6,873 bases of DNA from Planococcaceae bacterium UBA3370. Lineage in GTDB: Bacteria > Bacillota > Bacilli > Bacillales_A > Planococcaceae. The notes below the pieces were generated by a model. It saw only the letters and a list, made by a program, of their open reading frames with translations. It was not told where the DNA came from and did not search any database. Positions 1 through 6,353 of the stretch are shown one piece after another (the stretch's first letter is position 1; each line of letters starts with the position of its first letter). The stretch lies in NCBI GenBank assembly GCA_002360295.1, contig DEQI01000364.1, forward strand, positions 14,451 to 21,323, in the 5' to 3' direction. A program made the position numbers and the translations under genes.

Positions 1-167
1 GTATCCAGTACGCGATATTCACCAAACTGATCATAAAGACCTGCCGTCGCTTTGAATACCCCCCCTTTTCGACCAACGTCTTCTCCTAAAATAAAGACAC
101 GATCATCTCGCTCCATTTCTTCCTTCATTGCTAAATTAATTGCATCAATATAAGAAATTACAGCCAT
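1..167 (-). CDS. bkdAB: Branched-chain 2-oxoacid dehydrogenase E1 beta subunit, N-terminal part
   Basis: This is the first 55 codons of the E1 beta subunit; the rest lies beyond the left edge. With E1 alpha it forms the thiamine-diphosphate-dependent alpha2beta2 decarboxylase of the branched-chain 2-oxoacid dehydrogenase complex in the cytoplasm. The visible protein begins MAVISYIDAINLAMKEEM and contains the family signature GEDVGRKGGVFKAT at residues 28-41, followed by GLYDQFGEYRVLD. Its ATG overlaps the stop of E1 alpha by one base (TAATG), and a strong AGGGAGGTGA ribosome binding site lies inside the end of the upstream gene (174-183). Translation of the two subunits is therefore probably coupled, which suits a fixed-stoichiometry complex. 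Pyruvate dehydrogenase E1 beta is a close relative, but the leucine dehydrogenase and lpdV neighbours favour the branched-chain enzyme. Confidence 0.93.
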   Translation of the reverse strand, partial: MAVISYIDAINLAMKEEMERDDRVFILGEDVGRKGGVFKATAGLYDQFGEYRVLD

Positions 168-1165
168 TACGCGTCACCTCCCTGTGCATAAACATGTTTC
201 AGTGCATCTTCTGGTTGTGCATATGGTGCCGCTTCTGCGTAATCTGTTGCTTCATTGACAATATCCGCTACTTTACTATTGAATTGTGCGATTGTTTCAG
301 TTGTGGCTACGCCTCTTTCAATTAAATATTGTTCAAACAAAGTCAACGGATCATTTGCTTTCCCTTCTGCAATATCTTCTGGCGTACGATATTGACGATC
401 GTCATCATCTGAAGAGTGAGCTGTTAAACGATAGGTTACTGCTTCAATAAGACTTGGACCTTCCCCACGTCGCGCACGATCTGCTGCTTCTTTCACAACT
501 TTATACACTTCCAATGGATTTTTACCATCAACTGTAACACCCGGCATTCCGTATCCGATTGCACGATCTGACACTTTGGCACATCCAAGTTGGCGCTCTA
601 CCGGCACTGAAATCGCGTACTGATTATTTTCTACCATAATAATTACAGGTAATTTATGCACGCCAGCAAAGTTAGCACCTTCATGAAAGTCTCCTTGGTT
701 AGAAGATCCTTCACCAAGCGTTACGAACGTAATAAAATCCTCTTGCTTTATTTTACTAGCAAGTGCTACACCAACCGCATGAGGGACTTGCGTTGTAACA
801 GGCGATGAGCCAGTTAATATTCTATTTTTCTTTTGTCCAAAATGTCCTGGCATTTGTCTACCACCGGAGTTAGGATCCTCTGCCTTTGCAAATGCAGATA
901 ACATTAATTCACGTGCAGTCATGCCAAAATGCAATACTACACCCATATCACGATAGTAAGGCGCTATATAATCTTTCGTCTTGTCGAGTGCAAATGCTGC
1001 ACCTACTTGAGCAGCCTCTTGCCCCTGACACGAAATGACAAATGGTATTTTACCTGCTCGATTTAGTAACCACATACGTTCATCAATTCGTCTTGCAAGT
1101 AACATAGTTTCATACATTTTAAGTACATCTTCGTTCGTTAATCCTAAATCTTCATGTTTTATCAT
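167..1165 (-). CDS. bkdAA: Branched-chain 2-oxoacid dehydrogenase E1 alpha subunit
   Basis: A complete 332-residue protein of normal length for bacterial E1 alpha. It binds thiamine diphosphate and decarboxylates the 2-oxo acids of Leu, Ile and Val, passing the acyl group to lipoyl-E2. Visible motifs are SCQGQEAAQVG (about 45-55), the substrate-channel stretch APYYRDMG (68-75), GGRQMPGHFG (101-110), and the thiamine-diphosphate/Mg motif that opens GEGSSNQGDFHEG at 151 and closes with ENNQ at 179-182. The loop TAHSSDDDD at 248-256 corresponds to the regulatory loop that is phosphorylated in mammalian E1; no kinase is visible here. The ATG is preceded by AAAGGGG (1174-1180) with 8 bases of spacing. 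It starts 26 bases after the lpdV stop and overlaps the start of E1 beta, so it is inside the same transcript. Pyruvate dehydrogenase E1 alpha is the alternative, made less likely by the neighbours. Confidence 0.95.
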   Translation of the reverse strand: MIKHEDLGLTNEDVLKMYETMLLARRIDERMWLLNRAGKIPFVISCQGQEAAQVGAAFALDKTKDYIAPYYRDMGVVLHFGMTARELMLSAFAKAEDPNSGGRQMPGHFGQKKNRILTGSSPVTTQVPHAVGVALASKIKQEDFITFVTLGEGSSNQGDFHEGANFAGVHKLPVIIMVENNQYAISVPVERQLGCAKVSDRAIGYGMPGVTVDGKNPLEVYKVVKEAADRARRGEGPSLIEAVTYRLTAHSSDDDDRQYRTPEDIAEGKANDPLTLFEQYLIERGVATTETIAQFNSKVADIVNEATDYAEAAPYAQPEDALKHVYAQGGDA

Positions 1166-1191
1166 ACGAATATCCCCTTTCGTATTGAGCT

Positions 1192-2613
1192 TTAAAAATG
1201 AATTGCCTTGCCATCTATTGCTAGTGCTGCTTCTCCCATAATTTCACTTAATGATGGGTGTGGGTGAATAGTTTGACCTATTTCCCAAGGACTTGCATCA
1301 AGTATTAGGGCTAGAGCAGATTCAGCAATCATATCGGTAACATGTGGTCCAATCATATGAACCCCTAGTAAATCATTTGTTGTACTATCGGCAATCATTT
1401 TTACGAAGCCATCTGAATCCCCATATACGAGTGCTTTTCCAATTGCTTTGAACGGAAATTTTGCCACTTTTACTTCGTAGCCTTGTTCCTTTGCTTGCTG
1501 CTCTGTTAATCCAACACTAGACACTTCTGGATAAGAATAAATACAACGAGCAATATTAGCATAATTTATCGGTGTTGTCTGTTGACCGGCAATATGCTCC
1601 ACAGCAACTATCCCTTCATGCGATGCAACATGGGCTAATTGCATGCCACCAATCACATCACCGATTGCATAAATATGGCTTTCTTTCGTTTGGAAATGTT
1701 CATTGACTTGAATAAATGATCGATCTAACGTAATTTCCGTATTTTCGAGACCAATGCCTGAACTATTCGCAGTCCGTCCAACACATACAAGCATTTTTTC
1801 TGCATGATAAATAGTCGAGGTAGCATCAGTGGATATGGCGATAGACACTCCATTATCGACTACTAGCGTTTCTGTTTGTAGACGAGCATTAACAATGATT
1901 TTAACGCCACGTTTCGTCAGTGCTTTTGTCATTTCCTTAGCAATTTCTATATCCTCTGTCGGTAAAATACGCTCACCATATTCAACAACAGTCACTTCAA
2001 CACCAAAATCACATAACATGGAAGCCCATTCAACGCCGATCACACCACCGCCAATGATGAGCATAGATGAAGGTAATTGTTGTAAATTTAAAGCGTCATC
2101 AGAATTAAGAATACTTTGTCCATCAAAAGGTATGCCTTCTAACACTGCAGGTTTTGAACCTGTTGCAATGATGACGTTTTTCGGTAGTAACATTTCATTA
2201 TCAGATCCATCTGCCATCTCTACAGAAATAGTACCTGGCATCGGTGAAAAAATAGACGGACCTAAAATACGTCCTATTCCGTTGTAAACATCAATTTTCC
2301 CCTTTTTCATTAGACCTTCGATACCGGCATGCAACGTTTGAACAATATGATTCTTACGTTCTTGTACTTTAGTAAACTGTAAAGTTACACCGGCAACATC
2401 TACTCCAAATAAATCTCCTTGTTTAGCTGTTCGGTACACTTCTGCACTTCTTAGTAGTGCTTTACTCGGTATACAGCCTTTGTGCAAACACGTTCCACCA
2501 AGTTTTGATTGCTCTACAATAGCTGTTTTTAAACCTAGTTGAGACGCGCGAATAGCTGCAACATAACCACCTGTTCCCCCGCCTACGATCACAACATCAT
2601 ATTCATGTGCCAT
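1192..2613 (-). CDS. lpdV: Dihydrolipoyl dehydrogenase (E3) of the branched-chain complex
   Basis: A full-length 473-residue flavoprotein disulfide reductase that reoxidises dihydrolipoyl-E2 using FAD and NAD+. The N-terminal FAD-binding motif GGGTGGYVAA is at 11-20. The redox disulfide is in GGTCLHKGCIPSK, with Cys42 and Cys47. The NAD-binding glycine motif is GGGVIG at 188-193, the second FAD contact is AIGDV at 316-320, and the catalytic His-Glu pair lies in HPHPSLSE (His452, Glu457). The CLHKGC spacing with His rather than Asn after Leu is, from memory, usual for E3 proteins encoded with branched-chain complexes. The ATG is preceded by AAGGGGG (2621-2627) with 7 bases of spacing. E1 alpha follows 26 bases downstream and bcd lies 167 bases upstream. 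That gap is longer than expected inside a tight operon, so a separate promoter or a lost gene is possible. Confidence 0.96.
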   Translation of the reverse strand: MAHEYDVVIVGGGTGGYVAAIRASQLGLKTAIVEQSKLGGTCLHKGCIPSKALLRSAEVYRTAKQGDLFGVDVAGVTLQFTKVQERKNHIVQTLHAGIEGLMKKGKIDVYNGIGRILGPSIFSPMPGTISVEMADGSDNEMLLPKNVIIATGSKPAVLEGIPFDGQSILNSDDALNLQQLPSSMLIIGGGVIGVEWASMLCDFGVEVTVVEYGERILPTEDIEIAKEMTKALTKRGVKIIVNARLQTETLVVDNGVSIAISTDATSTIYHAEKMLVCVGRTANSSGIGLENTEITLDRSFIQVNEHFQTKESHIYAIGDVIGGMQLAHVASHEGIVAVEHIAGQQTTPINYANIARCIYSYPEVSSVGLTEQQAKEQGYEVKVAKFPFKAIGKALVYGDSDGFVKMIADSTTNDLLGVHMIGPHVTDMIAESALALILDASPWEIGQTIHPHPSLSEIMGEAALAIDGKAIHF

Positions 2614-2780
2614 ATGAGTACCCCCTTGAACAAATTAACATTTGCGTACTCCCTTTCATTTTTTCAAATACTCTTTCAAATGATCCTCCGAAAGGGCAGA
2701 AAATGTTAATTATTTTACATTTCAATATTTATTCATTCATAAAAGAGCAAATAAACATTCTTTACCATTTTAATATAGAA
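2614..2780 (-). other. bcd-lpdV intergenic leader with an orphan Shine-Dalgarno
   Basis: In the Bacillus subtilis bkd operon the butyrate kinase gene buk sits between bcd and lpdV, but here there is only AT-rich DNA. On the minus strand a near-perfect CGGAGGATCA (GGAGG at 2685-2689) is followed at a suitable distance by TTG (2677-2679), which opens only seven codons, MKEYLKK, ending in TGA at 2656. There is no convincing terminator in the gap. A TAAAAT (2712-2717) could serve as a -10 for lpdV but has no good -35. The Shine-Dalgarno may be a relic of a deleted gene start or may serve a very short leader peptide. The lack of buk is seen here; the deletion is inferred. Confidence 0.4.
2722..2739 (-). 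promoter_or_regulatory. FadR-like operator candidate upstream of lpdV
   Basis: On the minus strand the sequence TGAATGAATAAATATTGA has one perfect half (TGAATGA) of the FadR operator of Bacillus subtilis, TGAATGANTANTCATTCA as I recall it. The other half matches 4 of 7 positions. FadR is an acyl-CoA-responsive TetR-family repressor of fatty acid degradation. The site lies just upstream of and overlaps the -35 zone of a possible TAAAAT -10 for lpdV. AT-rich DNA produces such partial matches by chance, so this is a weak call. Confidence 0.2.
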
Positions 2781-3875
2781 TTAGCGACCATTCAAAATAT
2801 TTTTTTCATTTCGTAAAAACTGACTACGAGATTTAGCTACTCTAGCAATTCGATCTTCTGCCAGTTTGTTGGCAGCTAAATAGGTTGGAACGTTTTGTTC
2901 TTTTGAAATGGTTAATATTTTCGAAATGCTATCATAAATTGTTTCAACACGCTTCATTGCTCTATCACGGTTGTATCCATATAATTCATCTGCAACATTA
3001 ATAACACCACCAGCATTTATTACATAATCTGGTGCGTAAACAATACCTAGCTCATGTAACAATTGCCCATGTCGTGAGTCTTGTAACTGATTATTAGCTG
3101 ACCCAGCAATTACTTTGGCTTTCAATTGTGGGATTGTTTCATCATTAATAATAGCGCCAAGTGCACATGGAGAGAATATATCTACATCCTGACTATAAAT
3201 ATCGTTAGGATCCACCGCAGTGGCATCAAACGCATCAACAACTCTTTTTACTGCCTCTTGATTAATATCTGTTACGATTAATTTGGCCCCTTCTTTATGC
3301 AAGTACTCACATAATGTATATGCTACATTGCCTAATCCTTGTACGGCAATGGTACGACCTTCTAAATGGTCATGACCATATGCCTCTTTAGCCGCTGCCT
3401 TCATGCCTAAATAGACACCGTAAGCAGTGACAGGTGAAGGGTTTCCAGAAGAACCAAATGCCGGAGAAATTCCGGTAACATAGTTTGTTTCTTCGTGAAT
3501 ACAATCCATATCTGTAACCGTCGTACCTACATCTTCTGCAGTAATATAACGTCCATTTAAGCCTTGAATAAAACGTCCAAGTGCTCGGAACATTTCTTCA
3601 TTTTTATCTTTAAACGGATCGCCAATAATGACTGTTTTGCCTCCGCCTAAATTTAACCCCGCTGCTGCATTTTTATAAGTCATACCTCTTGCTAATCGCA
3701 ATGCATCTTCAATCGCTGCTTCCTCTGACGCATAAGTCCACATGCGCGATCCCCCAAGCGCAGGCCCTAAAGTTGTATCATGAATCGCAATGATGGCTTT
3801 TAAACCTGATGCTTTATCCTGACAAAATACTAATTGCTCGTAATCATATCTCTCCATGTACTTGAAAATTTCCAT
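2781..3875 (-). CDS. bcd: Leucine dehydrogenase
   Basis: A 364-residue NAD-dependent branched-chain amino acid dehydrogenase that reversibly deaminates Leu, Ile and Val to their 2-oxo acids, the substrates of the complex encoded downstream. The catalytic region shows [10 protein letters not shown] (37-46), [16 protein letters not shown] with the conserved lysines Lys68 and Lys80, and TAEDVGTT with Asp115. The Rossmann motif is VQGLGNVA (178-185), and Asp203 in VTDIN fits NAD preference. AGSANNQL (258-265) is the conserved Asn segment. The open frame can begin six bases earlier at a TTG, but ATG at 3875 is preferred. AAGGGGG (3885-3891) lies 9 bases before the ATG and only 3 before the TTG, and [17 protein letters not shown] matches the start and 364-residue length I recall for the Bacillus enzyme. 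Phenylalanine and valine dehydrogenases are related alternatives. Confidence 0.95.
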   Translation of the reverse strand: MEIFKYMERYDYEQLVFCQDKASGLKAIIAIHDTTLGPALGGSRMWTYASEEAAIEDALRLARGMTYKNAAAGLNLGGGKTVIIGDPFKDKNEEMFRALGRFIQGLNGRYITAEDVGTTVTDMDCIHEETNYVTGISPAFGSSGNPSPVTAYGVYLGMKAAAKEAYGHDHLEGRTIAVQGLGNVAYTLCEYLHKEGAKLIVTDINQEAVKRVVDAFDATAVDPNDIYSQDVDIFSPCALGAIINDETIPQLKAKVIAGSANNQLQDSRHGQLLHELGIVYAPDYVINAGGVINVADELYGYNRDRAMKRVETIYDSISKILTISKEQNVPTYLAANKLAEDRIARVAKSRSQFLRNEKNILNGR

Positions 3876-3899
3876 TTTCAAAATCCCCCTTCAACGTAA

Positions 3900-3913
3900 A
3901 GAAAGCGTTTACT
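3900..3913. promoter_or_regulatory. CcpA cre-like site in the bcd leader
   Basis: The 14-base AGAAAGCGTTTACT matches the catabolite-responsive element consensus TGWAARCGYTWNCA at 12 of 14 positions, including the whole central AARCG core; the two outermost positions differ. It lies 24 bases upstream of the bcd ATG, just 8 bases before the ribosome binding site. CcpA bound here would block elongation downstream of the promoter. Carbon catabolite repression of branched-chain amino acid breakdown would make sense, but binding is inferred from the motif only. Confidence 0.5.
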
Positions 3914-3965
3914 TTCTTAGTAATGAAATAATTAGCTCAAATAACGAAAAATAGCACACTGTAAA

Positions 3966-3994
3966 ACTATTGTTTTTAATGCTTATTTTTACAA
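3966..3994 (-). promoter_or_regulatory. Possible SigA promoter for bcd
   Basis: On the minus strand TTGTAA (3989-3994) and AATAGT (3966-3971) are 17 bases apart and each matches 4 of 6 consensus positions. An alternative -35, TTGAAA at 3998-4003, is better, but its partner ATTAAA (3975-3980) is poor. Transcription would begin near 3959, leaving a leader of about 85 nt that contains the cre-like site. No sigma-54 -24/-12 element (TGGCAC with TTGC) was found between 3876 and 4165. Confidence 0.3.
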
Positions 3995-4017
3995 TACTTT
4001 CAAATTGTTTTTTAAGC
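3981..4017. repeat. Two-tier AT-rich dyad overlapping the bcd promoter region
   Basis: Two nested inverted repeats share a centre. The outer arms are GCTTA (3981-3985) and TAAGC (4013-4017). The inner arms are ACAAT (3991-3995) and ATTGT (4004-4008), with an 8-base centre. The arms are separated by T runs of 5 and 4 bases. The dyad covers both candidate -35 elements of bcd, so a repressor or activator operator is a reasonable guess. It has no T tract suited to a terminator for either flanking gene. Confidence 0.3.
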
Positions 4018-4048
4018 AACTATTATAATTCGCAGTGCTTTAATTAAG

Positions 4049-4063
4049 AATTTTCAAACTATT
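4049..4063. promoter_or_regulatory. CodY-like box in the yqzF-bcd divergent region
   Basis: AATTTTCAAACTATT matches the CodY box AATTTTCWGAAAATT with three mismatches, all in the right half. CodY, sensing branched-chain amino acids and GTP, represses the bkd operon in Bacillus subtilis, so a site upstream of bcd is expected. Three-mismatch boxes are common among real CodY targets but also arise by chance in AT-rich DNA. Confidence 0.3.
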
Positions 4064-4110
4064 TGATTGTCCAAATTATTATTCCTCTCAACAGATTTCC
4101 CGGTGTTTTC

Positions 4111-4138
4111 TTGACTTTCCTCTTACTCATTGTACAAT
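4111..4138 (+). promoter_or_regulatory. SigA-type promoter of the yqzF-like gene
   Basis: TTGACT (4111-4116) and TACAAT (4133-4138) each match 5 of 6 consensus positions, with 16 bases between them. Transcription would begin near 4145, giving a leader of about 20 nt with the ribosome binding site TAGGAGGT at 4152-4159. It is the best-matching promoter in the window and points away from bcd. Confidence 0.75.
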
Positions 4139-4165
4139 TAATGTTAAGTGTTAGGAGGTAAGCAC

Positions 4166-4399
4166 ATGGCTCGAATGGCTGCATTCATCGTCCTATTAAT
4201 TCCAGGCATAATGGCCGCTGCTGGAATTAAATTTATGCGTGATACATTGTTCGGTGTATTAATTTATCCATTTCCGTGGATTTGGCTTCAATTTGTTGTT
4301 GGTATTCTATTTTTTCTCATTGGTTTCGGTTTTTTTGCAGGATTTTTACTGCATCGTGATCGAAAAAAAGGAAAAGTCGCAGAACGTTGGCAAAAATAG
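4166..4399 (+). CDS. yqzF: Small two-helix membrane protein, DUF2627/YqzF-like
   Basis: A 77-residue protein of unknown function. The hydrophobic stretches at about residues 5-22 and 39-63 look like two membrane helices, joined by a loop containing FMRDTLFG and the aromatic YPFPWIWLQF (34-43). The tail HRDRKKGKVAERWQK is strongly basic and should be cytoplasmic by the positive-inside rule, which puts the N-terminus in the cytoplasm too. The sequence and size agree with the DUF2627 family, whose Bacillus subtilis member YqzF lies beside the bkd operon. This is family recognition from memory, not a search result. The ATG at 4166 is preferred over the in-frame GTG at 4148 because TAGGAGGT (4152-4159) lies between them, 6 bases before the ATG. 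It is transcribed divergently from bcd and ends convergently with the DUF342 gene. Confidence 0.85.
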   Translation: MARMAAFIVLLIPGIMAAAGIKFMRDTLFGVLIYPFPWIWLQFVVGILFFLIGFGFFAGFLLHRDRKKGKVAERWQK

Positions 4400-4431
4400 A
4401 AAAGCACTGAATGACTTATTCCGAGACGATA

Positions 4432-4466
4432 AAAGGACAGGCGCACAAAGTGGTCGCCTGTCCTTT
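4432..4466. terminator. Bidirectional Rho-independent terminator between convergent genes
   Basis: A perfect 12-bp stem pairs AAAGGACAGGCG (4432-4443) with CGCCTGTCCTTT (4455-4466). The 11-base loop can add three further pairs (CAC with GTG). On the minus strand the stem continues into TTTTAT, and on the plus strand it ends in TTT followed by AT-rich DNA. It lies 32 bases after the yqzF-like stop and 71 bases after the end of the DUF342 gene, so it can end both transcripts. The U tract is better for the minus strand. Confidence 0.85.
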
Positions 4467-4537
4467 CAATTCATAATATTTATATATGTTATAAGGCCGT
4501 TACAATAAAATGATAAAGTTAATATTCACTCATAAAA

Positions 4538-6109
4538 TTACACATTCAACTCGCCAAACTCTACGACAAACGTTCCTTTTGTTAGTTTGGATAACATGGA
4601 CGATTTTTTTCCGATTTGAATGAATGTGCCAGGATAAGCTTCTTTAGTAATCGTAATTTCTTCTTTCCCTGAATTACGAAGATCGTTCATTAATATTTTT
4701 ATTTCTTGGTCTAGCATTACTGTCTCTTCTTTTAGCATTTTTAGCTTATGTTTTGTTTGTTCAAACACTGCGATTTGTTGTTTATTAAATTGGTGCTGCA
4801 TCCCCATTAGCTTCGATATTTGTGATTCTAACTGTATAATTTCTTCTTGCTTGTTTTTTAAAATTCCCGCTTTATCTTGAATTAGTGCGTAGCTTTCTTG
4901 TTTATTGATTACTTCAATGATTAAATCTGTTTTACGTTCTAACCTATTACCTGAAATGGCAGCTACAATTGTATTTTTTGCTACTGCTTTTCCGCCTATA
5001 ATTTTCCCTTTACGTTCATCCACTAATATAGAATGCGCTTTCAAATTGGAACCTAGCGAATAAAATCCGATATTAATATCTCCGCCTGCAACTAAATTGG
5101 CTTCATTTACATGCTTAACAAATATACTACCTGCTGCTTCTATTTGTGTTTCACCGAGGCCAAAAATCCCACCACGTATAAAGACATCACCATCTAGTGA
5201 CCGAATTAATTTTGCGCCTGAAACACCTTCGGGCCCTTCAATTGATATATCTCCTTTTGCTATTACTGAAAATCCACTTTGTACAGTTCCACGTATTGTA
5301 ATTGAGCCTTCAAATTCAATATTACCGGTTTCAACCCCAACATCACCATTGATAGGCAAATGATGATTAACTGATATTAGACCTTGAACATGCTCAAGTA
5401 CTCCTGAAATTTTTGAACGCAGTACCACTTTTCCAGCTTCTTCAACTTCAAAAGCAGATTTACGGTCATATTTAAGTGGTATATCTTTCCCTTTGGCAGC
5501 AGGCAATGTATCCCCGTATACATTGAATCCGTCTTGTCCCAACTGCGGTGGAATTTTTTCCCCTAGCCATGAACCTTCTTTAATTTCAAAAATAAAATTC
5601 ATATCGTAATAATCGGCTTTCCCATCTTCGCGAATAACCGGTTTACGCTCTGGTATTTCTAAATATGTAATTTGAGCATCTTCACCTTTTACTGGAGGAG
5701 TTCCTTGCGCAATTAAGTATGCTTTCCCAGGAACTATACTATCTACTAATAAAGGTTGTATACCATGAGTAATACTATGTTCTTTAAGTAAATCTTCTAT
5801 TTCCTGTTGAAGCTTTTCTTTATTTTCACGTATGAAGTCGGCCGTTTCGTATACAAAGAGAGAAACAAACATTTTGTCACGTGAAACTTCAATGTTAATA
5901 TTCGGTAACCAAGTTCCTATTTCAATCGGTTCCATACTTTGTTTGGATAATACATTTTTCAACAACGCAAAGTTAGCCAATTTTATTCGAGGGGTCGAAC
6001 GTAACACACTATCAAAATCTTTTAAAAGGAAGCCTGGTTTTAATGTTTGTATATATACTTTTCCATTTTGTTCAGTAATTTCGAAAAATTCGTTTATATA
6101 GACGATCAC
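4538..6109 (-). CDS. DUF342/FapA-family polymer-like beta-helix protein
   Basis: A 523-residue protein of the DUF342 (FapA, flagellar assembly protein A) family, whose precise biochemical role is unknown. Residues 183-212 carry the family-like segment GEKIPPQLGQDGFNVYGDTL followed by PAAKGKDIPL. Residues about 250-390 form repeated Gly-Asp turns (INGDVG, KGDISIEG, DGDVFIRGG, AGGDINIG, KIIGGKAVA) typical of a right-handed beta-helix. Residues about 406-480 are a long charged, Gln-rich predicted coiled coil. The C-terminus has YPGTFIQIGKKS. No signal peptide or membrane helix is seen. The start is GTG at 6109, because AAAAGGGGG (6116-6124) sits 6 bases before it; the longer frame from a TTG at 6145 would translate through this site. 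It is alone between two terminators, with no flagellar genes visible. Polarity or cell-surface roles are speculation. Confidence 0.88.
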   Translation of the reverse strand: MIVYINEFFEITEQNGKVYIQTLKPGFLLKDFDSVLRSTPRIKLANFALLKNVLSKQSMEPIEIGTWLPNINIEVSRDKMFVSLFVYETADFIRENKEKLQQEIEDLLKEHSITHGIQPLLVDSIVPGKAYLIAQGTPPVKGEDAQITYLEIPERKPVIREDGKADYYDMNFIFEIKEGSWLGEKIPPQLGQDGFNVYGDTLPAAKGKDIPLKYDRKSAFEVEEAGKVVLRSKISGVLEHVQGLISVNHHLPINGDVGVETGNIEFEGSITIRGTVQSGFSVIAKGDISIEGPEGVSGAKLIRSLDGDVFIRGGIFGLGETQIEAAGSIFVKHVNEANLVAGGDINIGFYSLGSNLKAHSILVDERKGKIIGGKAVAKNTIVAAISGNRLERKTDLIIEVINKQESYALIQDKAGILKNKQEEIIQLESQISKLMGMQHQFNKQQIAVFEQTKHKLKMLKEETVMLDQEIKILMNDLRNSGKEEITITKEAYPGTFIQIGKKSSMLSKLTKGTFVVEFGELNV

Positions 6110-6134
6110 ACAATTCCCCCTTTTCACTAGCTTT

Positions 6135-6163
6135 AGTATAAACAATATTCTTACTTTTGTTTA
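6135..6163 (-). promoter_or_regulatory. Possible SigA promoter for the DUF342 gene
   Basis: On the minus strand TAAACA (6158-6163, 4 of 6) and TATACT (6135-6140, 5 of 6) are spaced by 17 bases. The start site would be near 6128, immediately before the ribosome binding site, giving a short leader. A perfect TATAAT at 6226-6231 has no adequate -35. No SigD element (TAAA with GCCGATAT) was recognised upstream, so this does not look like part of the flagellar regulon. Confidence 0.35.
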
Positions 6164-6353
6164 GGAACATTTCTTACATTATCCATTTGTATGTATAGCT
6201 AACTTAGGAAATAAATAATAAAAGTATTATAAATAAAAGATTTTTATTATTAATGACTATTCTCATTTTTTTATTAAATTATCGAAATTTAAAGAGATAT
6301 TTATAAGATAGTTACTATATTTCCCTTACCATATTCAAACATTCTCTACGAGT
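6146..6353. other. AT-rich noncoding spacer upstream of the DUF342 gene
   Basis: About 200 bases of very AT-rich DNA without a coding frame or ribosome binding site on either strand. Apart from the candidate -10 elements described for the DUF342 gene, I see nothing specific. A TATCGAA at 6280-6286 is one base from the Spo0A box TGTCGAA but is isolated. Confidence 0.5.

Noticed and set aside
1829..2287. A 152-codon open frame on the plus strand inside lpdV
   Set aside because: It is antisense to a well-supported E3 gene with all catalytic motifs, has no ribosome binding site and its low-complexity translation resembles no family.
2607..2816. A 69-codon plus-strand frame across the bcd-lpdV gap
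   Set aside because: It has no ribosome binding site, overlaps the ends of both genes antisense, and is mostly AT-rich noncoding sequence.
4293..4508. A 71-codon plus-strand frame overlapping the yqzF-like gene
   Set aside because: It is an out-of-frame shadow of the yqzF-like gene that runs through the terminator hairpin.
5097..5363. An 88-codon plus-strand frame inside the DUF342 gene
   Set aside because: It mirrors the Gly-Asp repeats on the opposite strand, giving a Ser/Pro/Ile-rich product, and lacks a translation start signal.
6280..6286. TATCGAA resembling the Spo0A box TGTCGAA
   Set aside because: A single 7-base site with one mismatch in AT-rich DNA is expected by chance and is far from the DUF342 start.
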